Shown here in pieces: positions 1 through 11,200 of a DNA stretch of 64,000 bases. This stretch comes from Sacculina carcini. Taxonomy: Eukaryota > Arthropoda > Thecostraca > Sacculinidae. Position 1 is the stretch's first letter, and each line of letters starts with the position of its first letter. The DNA is taken from assembly GCA_916048095.2 (NCBI GenBank), contig OU696576.1:6977488-7041487 (forward strand). The letters are read 5' to 3'. The position numbers were made by a program, and so were the translations under genes. A model generated the notes under the pieces. That model had not been told where the DNA came from and did no database searches. It saw nothing but the letters and a program-made list of their open reading frames with translations.

Positions 1-570
1 TGCGAACAATTTTGACCTAAAATTAAGTATTTTCCTAATTTGTTCAAAGTTCATTTAGACTACTTTTCGGGGACGAATTTCGTCCTGTCTTTTCACTGCC
101 CGCTTTTAACTCTTAATATAACTCTGAATTTCATTGCCGACTTTCCGGCACTTTGTTTCTCAAACAGGATGATTTTAACACGCAATTCATTTCCGTTCAT
201 CTTGTGTTGTCTTGTGATCTCTCTCCTACCGATATCTGGTGAGTGGTGCAGCTTATCATTACTTGACCATATAACATTTTCACTCAATATCTCTATTTAT
301 TATTTTGTTTTTCAACTCTCTTCTCTCTGGAATTAATTACTTTTTGGCCTCTCTTTTTCTCTGCATCTTTTGGGCGTTTCAGGTGCATCCTGAAACGCAC
401 CACTACTTTTTGTCGTACAAAACAATTTTTGTCGTACAAAACAATTCCAACTTTGCTTTCTTCCGGCCACTGTGTCTACTTGGAACACGTTGAAGGAGGA
501 GGCTTTCTTGCAGAGCAATTTGAACAAATTCAAGGCCAAAGTAAATGAAATGCTACTGAAAGAGCGGAAT
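1..570 (+). other. Unassigned AT-rich stretch, possible terminal coding remnant
   Basis: There is no recognised gene. A 15-bp unit reading GTCGTACAAAACAAT is duplicated near 412-442. At about 505-570 an acceptor-like CTTTCTTGCAG precedes a short open frame that starts LQSNLNKFKAKV and stops at TGA near 571. It could be a last exon or the end of a retroposon ORF. I cannot separate these, so no CDS is called. Confidence 0.3.
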
Positions 571-1330
571 TGACTGTTGAGTCTTATTACTTGTATATTT
601 ATTCATATTTATTGTTATTTATTCATGCTTATTGTTATTTATTTTCTATTTATTTATATTTATTCATATTTTACTCTCTATTTATTACTATTTATCATTG
701 GTTGTTGTTATTTATTAAATTATACTTTTACTCAGTGTTGGCTGTTGTTGTTTATTGAATCATATTTATTGTTGTTGCTGTTTATTGAGTCATATTTATT
801 GTTGTTGTTGTTTATTGAATCATATTTATTGTTGTTGCTGTTTATTGAATCATATTTATTGTTGTTGTTTATTGAATCATATTTATTGGTGTTATTGTTT
901 ATTGAATCATATTTATTTGTGTTGTTGTTACTTATTGAATCATATTTATATTTATTGTTGGATGTTTCTTTTTTGAATCATATGTATTGTTCTTGATTGT
1001 TATTTTTTACTTATTTATTAATATTTATTCTTATTTATTGATGGCTGTTTTTTAATGAATCACATATTTATTGTTGATTGTTATTATTTATTGAGGAACG
1101 TGGGCGGAGTGACATTATGGATTGTTATCGGATGATGGTTTATTATTTATTGTTATTTATTTATTATTTTCTTTCCAACTCTCTTTCTAGACTTATTTCT
1201 CTTCGAACTCTCTTTCTCTCTTAATCTTTTGGGCGCTTCCGGTACATGGGGCCACCTTAGGGTGGTAATAGTGCTTGCACTCTTCCCATGCTACTGGATT
1301 TGCCTGTAATTAATAATAATAATAATAATC
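571..1330 (+). repeat. TAA-tailed retroposon-like repeat with internal minisatellite
   Basis: The unit TTATTGAATCATATTTATTG plus a GTTGTTGCTG-type spacer repeats about eight times (about 27-30 bp period) between 740 and 990. It is followed by a fixed block containing GGGCGCTTCCGGTACATGGG and TGCTACTGGATTTGCCTG, and then by (TAA)n at 1311-1329. The same fixed block with (TAA)n occurs reversed at 35,873-36,262 and forward at 51,222-51,478, and without the tail at 61,730-61,815. A constant 3' end with a simple-repeat tail suggests a non-LTR retroposon or SINE. Confidence 0.6.
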
Positions 1331-1988
1331 CATCATTTGAGAGTAAACTCAAAAAGCAAAAAAATCTAATTTGAAACTTGAATCAAATTTGAAATTTGGT
1401 TTTGAAACTCAATATTTCTTTCTACCTATTATGTTATAAATTTTTATAGTATTACATTATGATGTATATACTATTTGTTTCAATTGTAAACATCCATTCA
1501 TATTTTGTTTGCCCATTTGTTCTATTTTTGGAAAACAACAACATATATTTAATAAAGCGAACGATAAAATGCAAAGGCGCGAAAAACATGATAAAAGATA
1601 AAAGCATGCGGAAAAAACAAACGTATAAAAAGCACGCACAAGGAAAGACATACCGTGCACAACATGAGAAAAATAAGAGCAATCAGAGGTAACAACATAA
1701 AAATTAACAAAATGTACAAGAAACGCATTTATTCAGAAGAAGAAGCATGAAGATGTTTGTGGAGAGCAGATGAAAAGGAAGCAAAGGAACTTATTTGATG
1801 AAGCTGAGGAGGCAGAGAGTTGTAGAGACGAGGGGTAGAAAAGTAGAAGGACTTGGCCGACCACGAGGACTTGGTCATGGACACATGAAAAGTTCTCGCT
1901 TGTATATTTAGCTTTCAGTGAAATTTCAATTTCAATGTTCAGACTCGGTAATTCTGCCAATTTGATTTACATTCGGTGTGAAACGTAG
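1331..1988. other. AT-rich spacer, nothing recognised
   Basis: I see only short chance ORFs on both strands, with no domain motif, no clear splice-bounded reading frame and no strong repeat. Confidence 0.4.
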
Positions 1989-2320
1989 TTAAAGGTGAAA
2001 GGTCTCAAGTGACAGCTGCTACACGGGAAGAAGCAGAAGCTTATGAACACACAGGTGTGCCCCGTCCAGCTCGCTGCCACCGCAGAGCCGACCCTCTCCA
2101 CGCTATGGCGCCACCAGGACGGAAGACGTATTGGAGAGGGCCACCTCTCCAGAATGCATGACACAACTCATGACTGATATCTGGTACCATCATTTACTGC
2201 TCGGTGGACAGGGACTGTTGGATTATAGAATTCGCCCAAACAAATTCTCCTCCGCCGGTATTCGAACCACGGACCTCTCGCTTGTGAGGCGGGTGTGCTA
2301 ACCATTACACCACGGAGTCC
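1989..2320 (-). mobile_element. tRNA-Val-derived SINE, copy 1
   Basis: Read on the minus strand from 2320, the element starts GGACTCCGTGGTGTAATGGT (A box), has an anticodon-loop-like CTCACAA (CAC, valine) between paired GC-rich arms, and a B box GGTTCGAATAC. About 250 bp of non-tRNA body follow, with GGAGAGGGTCGG and ACAGCTGTCACTTG, the latter at the 3' end. A second copy at 38,391-38,713 aligns over the whole length. This is an internal pol III promoter SINE, not a functional tRNA, because the 3' acceptor arm does not pair and CCA-end context is lacking. Confidence 0.85.
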
Positions 2321-3157
2321 ATCAAAGACAATCTTGCTCTCACTGGTCAACCAATTTTTCCCACACCATGGGAAAAATCCTTCTGAATTTCTAAAAAATC
2401 ACGACAAACACTCCGGAAGCGCGTGTGTAAATGACGTTGCTGAACACGTTGAGTTCTAGTCATTGACATTTATTTGTATAGCGCACATCATCACACACGC
2501 ACGAAAAGACAAATCTTGGAGCGAAAAATTAAAACAAATAAGTAAGACACGCCGCTTAAGGAAAACAAACATGCGGACAACACACGCACACACACACACA
2601 CACTCATGCACACACATACAGACACACAACGCAAAATTGAAACATGATAATAAAAAGAAAACAGAAGAAGCTGTAAAAACCCTCTAGTAAATATATCAAG
2701 CGAGGCGGGTGCGGTATGATGGTTCAGAGCGAATCGTTATATCTAGGTCGCATTTCTGAATATACTATTTCATATGTGCTGTTTTATTCTCAAATAACTG
2801 AGAATGAAGACAAGATCGATTGAATATAATGATCTCCGATTAGGTGACTGGAAGCATACACCATTATGAAGGGTTCGTCTTTTCAGCTATATCGACATGC
2901 TAATTCCCAATTACAGTCGTGTTGAAACGCACACCCTCTTGCGGTTAAGTGACTCACAAGATACATGATAAGGGGTTGAACAAATCTACCGCCCCGCACG
3001 GCCTGGCTACGCCTCTGGCGCGTGTCCCGTACACTGCAGATTCACCATGTGTTTGTATGCTCGTGTGTGTGTATGTGTATGTGTATGTGTAACTGATCAT
3101 CAATTCGACTATCATGGCTTCCGATAAAAAGTATTATTGAGTTTAGGGTAGTGTGTC
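2321..3157. other. Spacer with (AC)n and (GT)n tracts
   Basis: The stretch holds short (AC)n near 2,585-2,630 and (GTGTAT)n near 3,058-3,090. No coding exon or named repeat was recognised. Confidence 0.4.
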
Positions 3158-3790
3158 TTGTCTACATGGCAATGTTCTTCAAGTCGCCAGCTTATGTTAA
3201 CAATTGGCTGGAGCTCAAGTCTACGACTTCACACAATCTACGTTCAGATGACACAGTTTCTGGCTACACCTAAATACCCTTCTCGAGACACCAGGTATTC
3301 CAGTTGTTTTCGTTATGAAGTTCCTCGACTCTTCAATAAGCTGCCGTTGTATGTGAGAAGTGCTCCTTCATTTTCTGTTTTTAAAAATAGGGCTAAAAAG
3401 CATTACCAGTGCATATGTTATGACACGTCACTGCTCGCCATTAAACACCCATATGCGCTATGATGTGTTCTATTCTAATGTTATTGTATTATTCATGTTA
3501 TCAGATTTACTTGTTTTCATTGCGAATGCACTGATGTTTCATTCATTGAGAGTGTGATTGAGGTGCGTTTTGTCCTGTATTGAGCTTCATATGTATACGT
3601 GAGTATATGTGTGTATGATTGTATGTGGGTATGCACCTGTATGTATTTGTGCATATGTACATATATGCATGAGTATGTGCATGTAGGCATATAAATGTGT
3701 GTGTGTGTGTGTGGCGGTTTTGAGAATATGTGAAACTATTGTAAAGGCGCATTATAAATGTTCGATAAATGAAGTGAAATGAAATGTGCG
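3158..3790 (+). mobile_element. 5'-truncated LINE (L2/CR1-like), 3' end
   Basis: The open frame 3158-3463 ends with VPRLFNKLPLYVRSAPS and FSVFKNRAKKHY. This is the characteristic last segment of L2/CR1-type ORF2 proteins (a short W/F-N-x-L-P block followed by S-F-K). After the stop comes a GT-rich 3' UTR and a terminal AGGCGCATTATAAATG motif near 3,747-3,762, then a short GAAAT-type repeat tail. The reverse transcriptase core is missing, so this is a dead copy. Confidence 0.7.
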
Positions 3791-3995
3791 TGCGCAGATG
3801 CGTCTGCACCAGGTATGGTGCGTCGCCAGTGTGTGATGGACTATTATGCGTGGCTGTACATTGGCGATGTGGACCATTCGAGCGATGGTAGTGAATGTCT
3901 CCATTGGACCACGGCTCATCCGTCCAATAAGGTGTAATAAGACAAAATAATAAAAAATCCAGAACCGAACCACGAATCCGGGAAACGCACACTAT

Positions 3996-4020
3996 GTAAT
4001 GGCACATACACACACACACA

Positions 4021-4078
<58 letters not shown>

Positions 4079-4267
4079 TTTCGCGCCAACACTACGATCG
4101 AGTACCGATGAACAACACACAGACTGAAATCCAAGCGCGTTTCTGATAATAGTAAGATAAATATAACATTTTTGTGTTTATTCATCGGATTTCTATTGCT
4201 CTTATCTTTAATTTCTTGTAGCTAAATTTTCCATCAAGTCTATTCATTTTGTTATTGTTTGCTGCTG

Positions 4268-4353
<86 letters not shown>

Positions 4354-4357
4354 ATGG
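3996..4357. repeat. Two long AC/GT microsatellites
   Basis: (AC)n covers about 4,009-4,072 and (GT)n about 4,271-4,352, so the two lie in opposite orientation about 200 bp apart and could pair as an inverted repeat. Translations from this stretch are Cys/Val or His/Thr runs and are not genes. Confidence 0.9.
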
Positions 4358-4700
4358 GCGTAGATCCAGGGCGTTATGGGGTATACATACCCCCCCCCCC
4401 CCCCCCGACGCATTGGCTGGGGTTATGAATATGCAATTATATCTCCCGATAATTCTGCTGAGTTCAGTTCAGCATGGGTATATTATCATCAAAATCGGCA
4501 TGGCAAAAATATCAATACACGAAAAATGCAAAAAAATCTGTAAATATGTGAAAAAATATATAATTACGCGATGCACTTTTTATTGAGCTATGTGTGTTGT
4601 AATTGAATTGACCGAAAATAGTTGAGGGTCGCATGCGATTGACCAACTGAGTCAACTTTGAACACTAATGCATGATGGCTGTCATCCCTCCGAGCCTCGA
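4355..4700 (+). mobile_element. MITE-like repeat, GGGCGTAGATCC family, copy 1
   Basis: The left end reads TGGGCGTAGATCCAGGGCG and the right end CCTCCGAGCCTCGACACA. The internal landmark is TTGGCTGGGGTTATGAATAT. Related copies lie at 49,716-49,935 (minus) and 54,829-55,150 (plus). A poly-C run sits near 4,390-4,406. No coding capacity was seen. The transposon class is unknown. Confidence 0.6.
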
Positions 4701-4712
4701 CACATATTTACT

Positions 4713-4715
<3 letters not shown>

Positions 4716-4763
<48 letters not shown>
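4716..4763. repeat. (GT)n microsatellite
   Basis: A pure GT dinucleotide run of about 45 bp follows directly after the end of the neighbouring MITE-like repeat. Confidence 0.9.
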
Positions 4764-5218
4764 CAATATTCACCGTGCGACAGAAGTCTACCAAATTGTT
4801 TTTCTTCATGCCCGACGGCAAAACACGATCGGCAAATAAATGTCGCAACGTCTTCGGAAAAACTGTGGAGTTGGCCGGAGTGGAACCATGGTTTGTGATA
4901 GCATTTCAAAACAGCTGTGATATGTGCTCGTAGAACTGCTGACCTATTCTGGGCAGAAATAGAATTTTTGAAATTCCAGATTGTTGTCAGATATTGGACA
5001 AATAGTTAAAAAGAACAAAACCAGAATATTTAATATTCGATAATAATTAATAAATACTCAATAATTAATATTCGCTAGTAAATAAAGAAACAAAATAATT
5101 TTTCTGTAAATGTGAATGTAATTTTTGGCAGAAATTTAACACACACACACACATGCAGATGTCCGATTCACTTGTAAAATTGTCGTAGGTCGGATCTATG
5201 CTAGGGCTATGGCTAGTT

Positions 5219-5249
<31 letters not shown>

Positions 5250-6602
5250 GTCCTCTCCTCTTCAATATGTATCTTACCTCTGTAGGGAAAGTTCTTCGTC
5301 GTCACGATGTGTCCTTCCAAATATTCGCTGACGACATTCAAATCCTTCTCTCGTCTGAGTCTATTTCTCACTCTTCAGTAAGTTCTATTATATCTGATAT
5401 AGAAAGATGGGCGTTCACTCGTCATCTCAAACTTAATCCTGATAAGACTAAGTATATTCTCTTTCCATCTTCTAATGGTACTACTTCTCTTAGTATACCT
5501 CTATCCTGCTCTGTACGTAGTCTTGGTATCATTCTCGATAGCTCTCTTTCTTTTGATTCACACATCTCTGACATTATCAGGTGCTGTAACTATCAACTTA
5601 GGCGTATCTATTCCATTCGTAGATATATAACTACCTCTGCTGCCTTTAAGTTAGCTAATTCATTCATCTTTAGTAAAACTCAGTATTGCTGTTCTCTTCT
5701 ACTATCGCTCAACCACCGCCAGCTTAGGAAACTTCAATCTATTATTAATAAGGCCTGTCGTATGATATTTAATCTTCCTTCGGGCTCTCATGTCTCTTCT
5801 TCTCTACAAAAACTTAAGTTACTTCCCATTAAGGCTCTCGTTGAGTATCGTATTTGTTTAATTATTCATTCAGCTCTTCATCTTTGTAAGCCTGCGTATC
5901 TGTTTGACCTCCTCTCTTATAAAACCTCATCTCTTTCTCTTAGGTCTTCTAACGATCCTTTTCTACTAGTTGAACCTTCCTTTCCTTCTAGGCATTCTCA
6001 CTACAATCGTTGTTTCTCTATCTTAGGACCTCGTATCTACAATAGGCTATCTCCCTCAATACGCTCAATCAAATCTCTATCTCTTTTCAAAAAACATACT
6101 AAAAATTTCTTTCTCACTAAGTCTTACTACTGTCTTAATAATATTGTATATATTAGTACTGAATATAAGGTCTGATTGTTTCCTAATTCTGTCTTCTATG
6201 TGTATGTGCTTCATGCGTGTGTTTTCCGTTCTTGTGTATGTATGTTTCTCTATTGTATGCTCTCTGTGTGTTGTTGTGTTGAGCTCTGTTATCTGTGTTT
6301 GTGTGTCTGATGTGTTGTGTTCTCTGTCTATTTGTTTTAGTGTATGTCTTTTTGTGTCTGTTATGTTGTGTTTTCTGGTTTGTATTTGTGTGTCATTTGT
6401 GTTGTGATTTGTCAATCTGAGTGTATGTCGTTGTATGCCTGCTGTGTTGTCTTAATGTGTTGTATGTTGTGTTGTCTTATGTGCTTTATGTCTGCTGTAC
6501 TATCTTATCCAATATGTATGTGTGTGTGCGTGTGTATTTTTGTGTTTCTGAGTATGTAAACGTGAGTGTATGTTTGTGTTTGTGCGTATATGTACTTGTT
6601 TG

Positions 6603-6662
<60 letters not shown>

Positions 6663-6710
6663 AGGTGACTGTGTATGTTCGTGATTGTGTATGTGTATGA
6701 CTCTTGTGCT

Positions 6711-6741
<31 letters not shown>

Positions 6742-6806
6742 GCGCTTTTGAGACCCTCGGGTGAAAAGCGCGATATAAATGTCTTAATGTAATGTAATGT
6801 AATGTG
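5219..6806 (+). mobile_element. LINE-2-like element, RT C-terminal half and 3' UTR
   Basis: The frame 5246-6175 contains GPLLFNMYL and FADDIQ, where the catalytic YADD box has Phe for Tyr. It continues with LKLNPDKTKYILF, VRSLGIILDSSLSF and the C-terminal RIYNRLSPSIRS and SLSLFKKHTKNFF, the order found in L2/CR1 reverse transcriptases. The sequence upstream of GPLL is replaced by a (GT)n run (5,219-5,248), so palm motifs A and the endonuclease are absent. The GT-rich 3' UTR ends near 6,772 with AAAAGCGCGATATAAATG and an (AATGT)n tail. It is a truncated, non-autonomous copy. Confidence 0.8.
6605..6742. repeat. (GT)n microsatellites in LINE 3' UTR
   Basis: Two GT runs (about 6,607-6,660 and 6,715-6,740) lie inside the 3' UTR of the L2-like element. 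Confidence 0.85.
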
Positions 6807-6884
6807 TGCTGGTGTGTATGTTGTAACGTCGAGTGCTATTAGGATCGACAAACACCCGCGTCAAGAGGATTTTAACATTTGTGT

Positions 6885-7168
6885 AGAGCAGTGGTTCTCA
6901 ACCTTTTTCAGCGTTCACACTATTTTCAAATCAGCAATCCGTTCTCACACGCCCTGCATTCTTGGTAGCTATATAAAAAAGGTAAAAATACAAACTTTTT
7001 GTGTTCAGTATTCATTCATACAGCTCAAAAGTTATTAAACAGTATTCAGCAAACAGTTTTTTCCAGGAAAACAAACAAAACACAGGTAAAAACATATATT
7101 CTCTTTAATTCTTCACCGGAATTTAGGAACCAGACTCGTACCCGAACCCCGGTTCAGAACCCTTGGTG
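6885..7168 (+). mobile_element. hAT-like MITE, copy 1
   Basis: It begins CAGTGGTTCTCAACCTTTTT, a terminal-repeat sequence typical of hAT elements, and ends CGGTTCAGAACCCTTGG. The internal landmark TATTCATTCATACAGCT is shared with copies at 33,823 and 36,540. No transposase was seen. Confidence 0.6.
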
Positions 7169-7251
7169 TATGATGACTTTGACACGACAGGTGCTACATT
7201 GTCGGTGAGCAACAGTCTCTACGCAACTGCGACGTACCATCGTGTCCTCAG

Positions 7252-7590
7252 CGAGCTCAGGGCTGTGTCACGCTGTTCTGCATGGAATATTTGGGCGTGA
7301 GCGAGCGAACGCTGGTCTCACACGCTGCCGCCGCCGCCGCCGGCCAACAAGTCGGCTGCGTGCGGCTGCCGCGTGCAGGACTGAGCAAAGAAATCTCAGT
7401 GCGTTGGCTGGACGCTCATCGGCGCAGAGAGGTGGGCGACAAGTGCTTCAATCCGCCGTATCAATCGCGAACTCTCGGACTGCCTGTCGGGCCGTGGTGT
7501 TCGGTTTCGGCGTACCCGGGCTCCGGAGCCAAGTACCGCTGGGCGCCGTGCGAGGTTCCACTGCTCGACGACAAGGAAATGACACACAAG
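7252..7590 (+). CDS. Exon U1: kringle domain
   Basis: This is an internal exon of a modular extracellular protein. After a possible acceptor (CCTCAG at 7251, or GAGCTCAG at 7260) the frame reads CVTLFC-MEYLGVSERTL, then GCVRL, VRWL, GDKCFNPP, GPWCSV and YRWAPCEVP. The order C, GC, KC-F-N-P, G-P-W-C, W-x-x-C-x-x-P is the kringle signature, the disulphide-knotted protein-binding module. The sixth Cys would lie in the next exon. The donor is uncertain (GTCGCG at 7591 or GTAACC at 7615). The exon is GC-rich against an AT-rich background, with an Ala run near residue 25. Phase to the next recognised exon (U2) does not match, so at least one exon is unseen in the repeat-filled 7.6-13.5 kb gap. Confidence 0.65.
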
Positions 7591-7959
7591 GTCGCGCCAG
7601 ATACCGCAGAAAGCGTAACCTAGCTGAGTTAAACGTACGGGGCGTACCATGATATAGTTTCATTTGGAAAAATGACTCGGAATAACGATATAAATTAAAC
7701 GAGTTTTCGTTGCAGTGAATTGAGTTAGTTTATTGTTTTATTTTACACATGTCTTCAAGCCATAATTTAGTTGATTAAGAATGTAAATAGTTTAATTTGT
7801 GAACCGATTAGGAAATTATTCATTGTTCTTCTTCATATAGCTTTTATTCCTTATTGTTGAGATTTTTCTACAGCTTAAATATTTAAGCTTTTTTAAGCGT
7901 TTATCGTGGATATGTCTAACTGGGTGTTTCATATATCCAATCATGAAATGTATAACTCA

Positions 7960-8223
7960 GCAGCGGATCCAGAATGCAATTTGGGAGGGGCTATGTATGA
8001 GTGACTATGTAGCGTGTGAAGGACATGACTTGGGACATTATCAATGATGTATACACACACCCAATATGCGCGAATATGTTTTGCGGTACTGCTTATATCA
8101 ACAAATTCTACAAAAATTAATTTTTCGACCTCTTTTAGTGAACCTCTTAATTATGAGGAATTGTTGGAAACATTTGGGGGGTTTCAGCCCCCGAGCCCCC
8201 CCCCCCCTGAATCCGCCATTGCT
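7960..8223 (+). mobile_element. MITE, GTGGCGGATCCAG family, copy 1
   Basis: The left end is CAGCGGATCCAGAATGCAAT and the right end CCCCTGAATCCGCCATTG, so the termini are inverted repeats. The internal landmark is AATTATGAGGAATTGTTGGA. Other copies are at 31,332-31,590, 37,003-37,252, 48,188-48,607 and 53,443-53,690. There is no ORF. Confidence 0.7.
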
Positions 8224-8237
8224 ATAACTCACAGACG

Positions 8238-11200
8238 TGCAAATCTATATATATAAAAGAGATCCTCTGTGTGTCTGTCTGTCTGTCTGTGTGTTTGTCT
8301 GTCCCACCCTCCTTGGTCCATTTTCAGCAAGCTGCTGCTCAATAACCACTTGGTGTACCCGCCAATAATTTATACCATTACGCTGGAAATTTCCTTGTCT
8401 ACGCGATAGGATACATTTCAAATTTTAAAAATAAAACCAAAAAAAGTTATCGCGGTGAAAAGACAAAATGAACCCTGAAAAATGCGAAAATTTTGGTCAA
8501 TATTCCTACATCTACTCCTCATAAACCAGAAATGGTACAGTAATACAAATTATACCACTGTGTAGAAAATTTTCTGTTCTACAAGATAGGTTATAATTCA
8601 TATCCAAAAATAGAACATAAAAGATGTAAACATGACAAAATTTCAATCTATATTCAAAATTATATTTAAACTCCACGCGTCCGATTTTCTATACTTTTTT
8701 CTCTATTTATCAAAAACTAATTATCACACATCTAAATAAATAATACCATCATGCTGGGAATTTTGTTTGCTACAACACGGTATAATTTTTAAGTTTTCAA
8801 GGTGTATTAAAAAAAAGTTACGGCGGTGTGAAGTGTAAATGACAAAGTCAAAAAGGCATAATTATCGCACAAAAACGTGAATATTTTGGTCAATATTCCC
8901 CTATCTATTCCTCATAAACCAGCAATGGTACAGCTATAAAAATTATACTATTGTGTAGATAATTTTGTGTTCTACAAGAAAAGTTATAATTTATACCCAC
9001 AAATGATACAAAAAATGTGTAAAATTGGCAAAATTGTCAAATACATCCAAAATTACACTTGATCACCGGGCGCCTAAATTAATTCATTTTTCTACCTATT
9101 TCTCAGGAACTATTTGTCACACATTAAAATAAATTATATCATCGTGCTGGAAATTGTATTTTTTAAAATGCGGTATAATTCTTAATTTTCCAAAGTGTAT
9201 CTGAAGGAAGTGACGGCGGTGTAAAGTCAAAAGGACATATTGCCAATTTGACAGCTATTATGCGCACTTGCGATTAGACAGGAATATACTACTGTGTAGA
9301 GAATTTTGTGTTCTACAAGAAAAGGTGTAATTTATACCCACAAATGATACAAAAAACGTGTAAAATTGGCAAAATTCTCAAATACATCCAAAATTACACT
9401 TGAACACCGGGTGACTACAATTTATTCATTTTTATACCCATTTCTCAGGAACTATTTGTCATACATTAAAATTAATTATACCATCGTGCTAGAAATTTTG
9501 TTTCCTACAGTACGGTATAATTATTAATTTTCCAAAGTGTATCTAAAGGAAGTTACGCCGGTGTAAAGTCAAAATGTCATGTTGCCAATTTGACAGCTAT
9601 TATGCGTACTTGCGATTACACATGAATATACACTGATTAAATTTCACTGAAGTCCAATCACAATTTACGCACTTGCGATTACACAGGAATATATTACTGT
9701 GTAGAGAATTTTGTGTTCTACAAGATAAGCTATAATTTATACCCACAAATGATACAAAAAACGTGTAAAATTGGCAAAATTCTCAAATACATCCAAAATT
9801 ACACTTGAACACCGGGCGACTAAAATCAATTCATTTTTCTACTATTTCTCAGTAAATATTTGTTACACATAAAAATAAATTATACCATCGTTCTAGAAAT
9901 CTTTTCTTCTACAATACGGTATAATTTGTAATTTTCCAAAGGGTATCTGAAGGAAGTTACGGCGGTGTAAAGTCAAAAGGACATATTGCCAATTTGACAG
10001 CTATTATGCGCACTTGCGATTACACAGGAATATACACCGATTAAATTTCACTGAAGCCCAATCACAATTAAGAATGCATCATATTATCTCCAAGCATGGA
10101 TGGTGTGGTTTTATTGCGTACAGTTTAATTAATGCTACACTCTACTGAATATAAAGGCTTTATTGTCCTCAATAACGTTCCGCACGACGGGCGGGTAAAA
10201 TGCTATTGGGAACAAAGTAAACTACTGAATTTAACTGTGTAATTTAATTGGTTTAATTTCAAGTTGCATAAGCATAAGTTGCATAAGGATATGGGTTGCA
10301 ATATCATGTAATGCCAACTTATGCTGTTTTAGCGGAAGCATTAACCTGGAATTATAGAGATGACAGAAGGTTGCATTGTTTTGATAGTGTTGTGGAAAAA
10401 CATGTTTTCTAAATTGAAACATAAATTTCACATTTAGACTTTTAGATTAGCTATAACTTTCCTGTGGGTTTGTTTTTCTTTTTCAATTTGCACTAATTTT
10501 TATATGAATTGAATATTAATTATATTTTATGAACTGTTCCGCACGACGGGCGAATTAAATGTATCTATAAAGAGTGGGTTTAAATGATAGCGAGGTATAT
10601 GATATTTTGCTAGCAGTCAATATTCTAGCGATAAAAGTAGAATAGCTCTTAAGCAAATGATTTTGGAGAATGATGTGAACTTTTAAATATATTTTGCGAT
10701 CTGATGATATATGTATTAGGAATAATACGTAGCAGAATATAGATTGCATAATATAATATCGGCTGTAATATCAAGGGCTGTATTATCGGTGTAATCCAAA
10801 AAATAACAACTGTATGAATATGATGCATTAGTGGAAGCATTAACCGGGAATTATGAGATAATATGATAATGGTGTATAATTATATCGCATTATGCAACAA
10901 ATGTGAATTTGTACAGTTTGTACCTTACAGTTTGGTCCCGATACTATATTGGCGGGTTGAGAGAAAAGTATTGGTGGGCCGCGTGTTTGGGACCCCTGGG
11001 GTAGATAATCTCAGTCTTCTGATTACAAATTATGATCGCATCAGTATATTTTGTGATCACAAACTAATAAGTTAAATCACCTCAGACTAGGCTGAGAGCG
11101 GTCAAGATTGAATGGTTGGGTTGGGTTGGGTAGGTTTGACTCAGGTTATATTGGGTTTTAATGATAGCGGAAAATATATAAATTTTAACAATAAATATTA

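Noticed and set aside
571..996. Possible CRISPR-like array in the 27-30 bp repeats
   Set aside because: The units are contiguous AT-rich minisatellite copies with no unique spacers, in a eukaryotic retroposon.
4272..4586. Long Cys-Val or His-Thr ORFs in many places (also 3,543-4,067, 6,486-6,851, 28,911-29,336, 61,349-61,888)
   Set aside because: They are translations of (GT)n/(AC)n arrays, equally open in several frames and strands.
7242..7663. Other-frame ORFs over exon U1 (both strands)
   Set aside because: They are GC-rich shadows. Only the frame with GDKCFNPP, GPWC and WAPCEVP has a domain pattern.
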